From positions 1 through 37,766 of the forward strand of contig CAMCWS010000007.1 in the NCBI GenBank assembly GCA_945882755.1: DNA of 37,766 nucleotides, given 5' to 3'. Position 1 is the first letter of the stretch. Each line of letters opens with the position of its first letter. A program made the translations under genes and the position numbers. Below the pieces are notes generated by a model that was given only the letters and a program-made list of their open reading frames with translations, was not told where the DNA came from and searched no databases. This document shows, in pieces, positions 35,969 through 37,766 of the stretch. The DNA comes from Bordetella parapertussis (GTDB lineage: Bacteria > Pseudomonadota > Gammaproteobacteria > Burkholderiales > Burkholderiaceae_C).

Positions 35969-36763
35969 ATGTACACCGACTCGCATTGCCACCTGAATTT
36001 CCCTGAACTGCAAGCCAATTTAGGCGATATCCGCCAAGCCATGCAAGAAGCGCAGGTCTCCCGTGCCCTCTTGATCAGCACGCAAATGGAAACCTTTCAT
36101 GATGTGAATGCCATGGCGGTGGCGCATGACAATTTTTGGTGTACAGCCGGCGTTCACCCCGATGAAGAAGGCGTTCAAGAGCCCACTTTGGATGACTTGC
36201 TGGCCATGGGCAGACAACCGAAAGTGGTGGGCATAGGCGAAACTGGCTTGGACTACTACCGACTGGGCGAGCGAACAGTGGCAGACATGGAATGGCAGCG
36301 TGAGCGCTTTCGCCGCCATATCCGCTGCGCCCAAACCCTGCGACTGCCCTTGGTGATTCATACCCGCAGTGCCAGCGCCGACACCTTGGCCATATTGAAA
36401 GAAGAGGGCGAAGATGGTGGTGCCAAAGCTGTAGGCGGTGTGTTTCATTGCTTCACCGAAACCGCAGAGGTGGCCAAAGCCGCGCTGGACTTGGGTTTTT
36501 ACATCTCGTTTTCAGGCATTTTGACGTTTAAAAATGCCCAAGATTTGCGCGATATTGCTGGCTGGATGCCGATGGACCGCATCTTGATAGAGACCGACAG
36601 CCCCTACTTGGCGCCTGTTCCCCACCGTGGCAAGACCAACAACCCTTCTTATGTGCCGTGGGTCGCCAAGCAAATTGCCAGTCTGCGCGGCCTGGATGAA
36701 GAAGAGGTGGGACGGCAGACTTCAGCCAATTTTGATCGCTTGTTTCAAGGGGTTTTAAGTTGA
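35969..36763 (+). CDS. TatD-family metal-dependent hydrolase/DNase
   Basis: The 264-aa TIM-barrel protein has metal ligands His6 and His8 (DSHCHLNF), Glu in GIGETGLDYY, His in LPLVIHTRSA, His in GVFHCFTET and Asp in ETDSPYLAPVPHRGKTNNP. TatD proteins are Mg2+-dependent DNases, and YcfH-type homologues encoded beside holB are common. The cellular role is not defined. Its stop overlaps the TTG start of the ankyrin gene. Confidence 0.94.
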   Translation: MYTDSHCHLNFPELQANLGDIRQAMQEAQVSRALLISTQMETFHDVNAMAVAHDNFWCTAGVHPDEEGVQEPTLDDLLAMGRQPKVVGIGETGLDYYRLGERTVADMEWQRERFRRHIRCAQTLRLPLVIHTRSASADTLAILKEEGEDGGAKAVGGVFHCFTETAEVAKAALDLGFYISFSGILTFKNAQDLRDIAGWMPMDRILIETDSPYLAPVPHRGKTNNPSYVPWVAKQIASLRGLDEEEVGRQTSANFDRLFQGVLS

Positions 36764-37425
36764 AGTATTACTTTAAATATTTAATTTTCAGCATTGTTTT
36801 AATTTGTTATTTTCCAGTTAAGGCTGGCTCCTATGACGATTTTTTCAAGGCCATTGAATTAGACAATGCCGAGGCTGTGACTGCACTTTTACAACGTGGT
36901 TTTGACCCTGACAGCCCCAGTCCGCAGGGCCAGCCAGCGCTGATGCTGGCCATGCAAAAGTCTTCGCGCAAAGTGGCCGAGGTGCTGATGGATTGGAAAA
37001 CCACCAACCTGAGCATCCACAACCCCCAAATGGAAACGCCGTTGATGTTGGCGGCCATCACCAACCAATTGGATTGGGCTAAAAAGCTGATCGAACGGGG
37101 CGCAGATGTCAACCAAAAAGGCTGGACACCGCTGCACTATGCCGCCACCAAGGGCAACATTGAGATCATGCGCTTGCTGATTGAAAACCATGCCTACCTT
37201 GACGCCGAGTCACCCAATGGCACCACGCCGCTGATGATGTCGGCGCATTACGGCACACCCATGGCCACCAAATTGCTGCTGGAAGAGGGCGCTGACCCTC
37301 GGTTGAAGAACCAGTTGGGTATCAACGCCTTGGAATTTGCTCGCAAGGGCAACAAGCCTGAATCAATGCAATATATAGAGGCTTTTCAAGCCGCTTGGAA
37401 CCAAAAATACCCCCCAAAACCTTGA
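36760..37425 (+). CDS. Exported ankyrin-repeat protein
   Basis: The 221-aa product starts at TTG 36760, overlapping the tatD stop, with AAGGGG about 8 bases upstream; no in-frame ATG occurs in the first 60 or so codons. A hydrophobic signal peptide (residues 1-22, YYFKYLIFSIVLICYFPVKA) is followed by about five ankyrin repeats, clearest at GWTPLHYAATKGNIEIMRLL and GTTPLMMSAHYGTPMATKLL. It is probably periplasmic and binds a protein partner. The first 60 bases are strikingly AT-rich compared with the rest of the window. Partner unknown. Confidence 0.88.
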   Translation: MKYYFKYLIFSIVLICYFPVKAGSYDDFFKAIELDNAEAVTALLQRGFDPDSPSPQGQPALMLAMQKSSRKVAEVLMDWKTTNLSIHNPQMETPLMLAAITNQLDWAKKLIERGADVNQKGWTPLHYAATKGNIEIMRLLIENHAYLDAESPNGTTPLMMSAHYGTPMATKLLLEEGADPRLKNQLGINALEFARKGNKPESMQYIEAFQAAWNQKYPPKP

Positions 37426-37427
37426 TT

Positions 37428-37766
37428 TCAGGGAGCACTGCGGCTTAAGACCACAGCGCCGCGTAACTGACCTGGCTGGTAGTTCACCGCCTTGTCATTG
37501 GGGTACAGCTCGCTGAGTTTGGCTTTGACTTCAGGGCTGATTTGGTCAGAACTGCCATGGCAAGCCACGCACATGGGCTGCATCACGATGGGCTTGGCGA
37601 AATGAAATTCTTTGCTGCCATCGGGCTTGACCACAGTTTCGGAAAACTCCATATCAGCGGGTTTGTCGCCACGGGCCAAACCCGCATCAAACTGGGCTAA
37701 GGCCTTGGCTTGCCAGTCATTGGGCACGCCCATGACAGGGTTTCTGGCACGTGTGCCCACGCGGCT
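37428..37766 (-). CDS. DUF3365 (Tll0287-like) haem-binding protein, N-terminus cut by window edge
   Basis: Only the C-terminal 112 residues or so are present; the frame runs off the right end. The visible part starts RVGTRARNPVMGVPNDWQ, a typical stretch before the haem site in this family, and contains a c-type CxxCH motif in MCVACHGS. It ends YQPGQLRGAVVLSRSAP. Such domains bind haem in the periplasm and are thought to sense redox state or ligands; full architecture is unknown because the N-terminus is missing. It converges on the ankyrin gene with a 2-bp gap and no visible terminator. Confidence 0.88.
   Translation of the reverse strand, partial: SRVGTRARNPVMGVPNDWQAKALAQFDAGLARGDKPADMEFSETVVKPDGSKEFHFAKPIVMQPMCVACHGSSDQISPEVKAKLSELYPNDKAVNYQPGQLRGAVVLSRSAP

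Overview
The window is a dense, ordinary-looking chromosomal segment of a betaproteobacterium. The family-level gene content and order (map-glnD divergent from a single-chain large PurL; selO-msrB-yciB-bolA-PPIase; mltG-tmk-holB-tatD; a Liv-type ABC transporter inside a beta-oxidation cluster) point to Burkholderiales, most likely Comamonadaceae (Limnohabitans/Rhodoferax-like). Genus is not resolvable from the sequence alone. No rRNA, tRNA, phage, integrase, transposase or CRISPR array was seen.

Layout. (1) 1-1133: 3' end of ligA overlapping a ROK fructokinase (mak). (2) 1134-1627: gene-free, filled with short palindromic repeats. (3) 1628-5062, minus strand: map followed by glnD, divergent from purL (5180-9133). 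A small unrecognised gene follows at 9168-9584, then a symmetrical terminator shared with the opposing operon. (4) 9632-13170, minus strand: a tightly overlapped five-gene operon read selO, msrB, yciB, bolA, parvulin PPIase. (5) 13237-30157, plus strand: about 17 kb of almost uninterrupted genes for acyl-CoA and lipid chemistry. In order these are an acyl-CoA ligase, a five-gene branched-chain-type ABC importer, fadB, fadA, a DmdC-type acyl-CoA dehydrogenase, an SDR, a CurA-like reductase, an extended GST-like protein, a second SDR and a patatin-like hydrolase. (6) 30167-31024, minus strand: a thioesterase-GNAT fusion, divergent from an iron-dependent alcohol dehydrogenase (31084-32232). (7) 32335-33267: ygfZ, divergent from mltG-tmk-holB-tatD-ankyrin (33313-37425). 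A truncated haem-binding DUF3365 protein enters from the right edge.

How the genes could work together. The central region reads as a catabolic unit: import of a carboxylate or amino-acid-like substrate (Liv proteins), CoA activation (ligase), alpha,beta-dehydrogenation (acyl-CoA dehydrogenase), hydration and oxidation (FadB), thiolysis (FadA), with side reductases, a lipase-like enzyme and a thioesterase nearby. A 26-bp near-palindrome overlapping a -10-like element just before fadB is a good candidate operator; no regulator gene lies in the window.

The least expected structure is a family of short palindromic repeats (core GTCATTGCGAGCGAAGCGAAG) found in three intergenic spots, and once in frame inside the acyl-CoA dehydrogenase gene. 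I do not see a convincing undescribed defence or mobile system.
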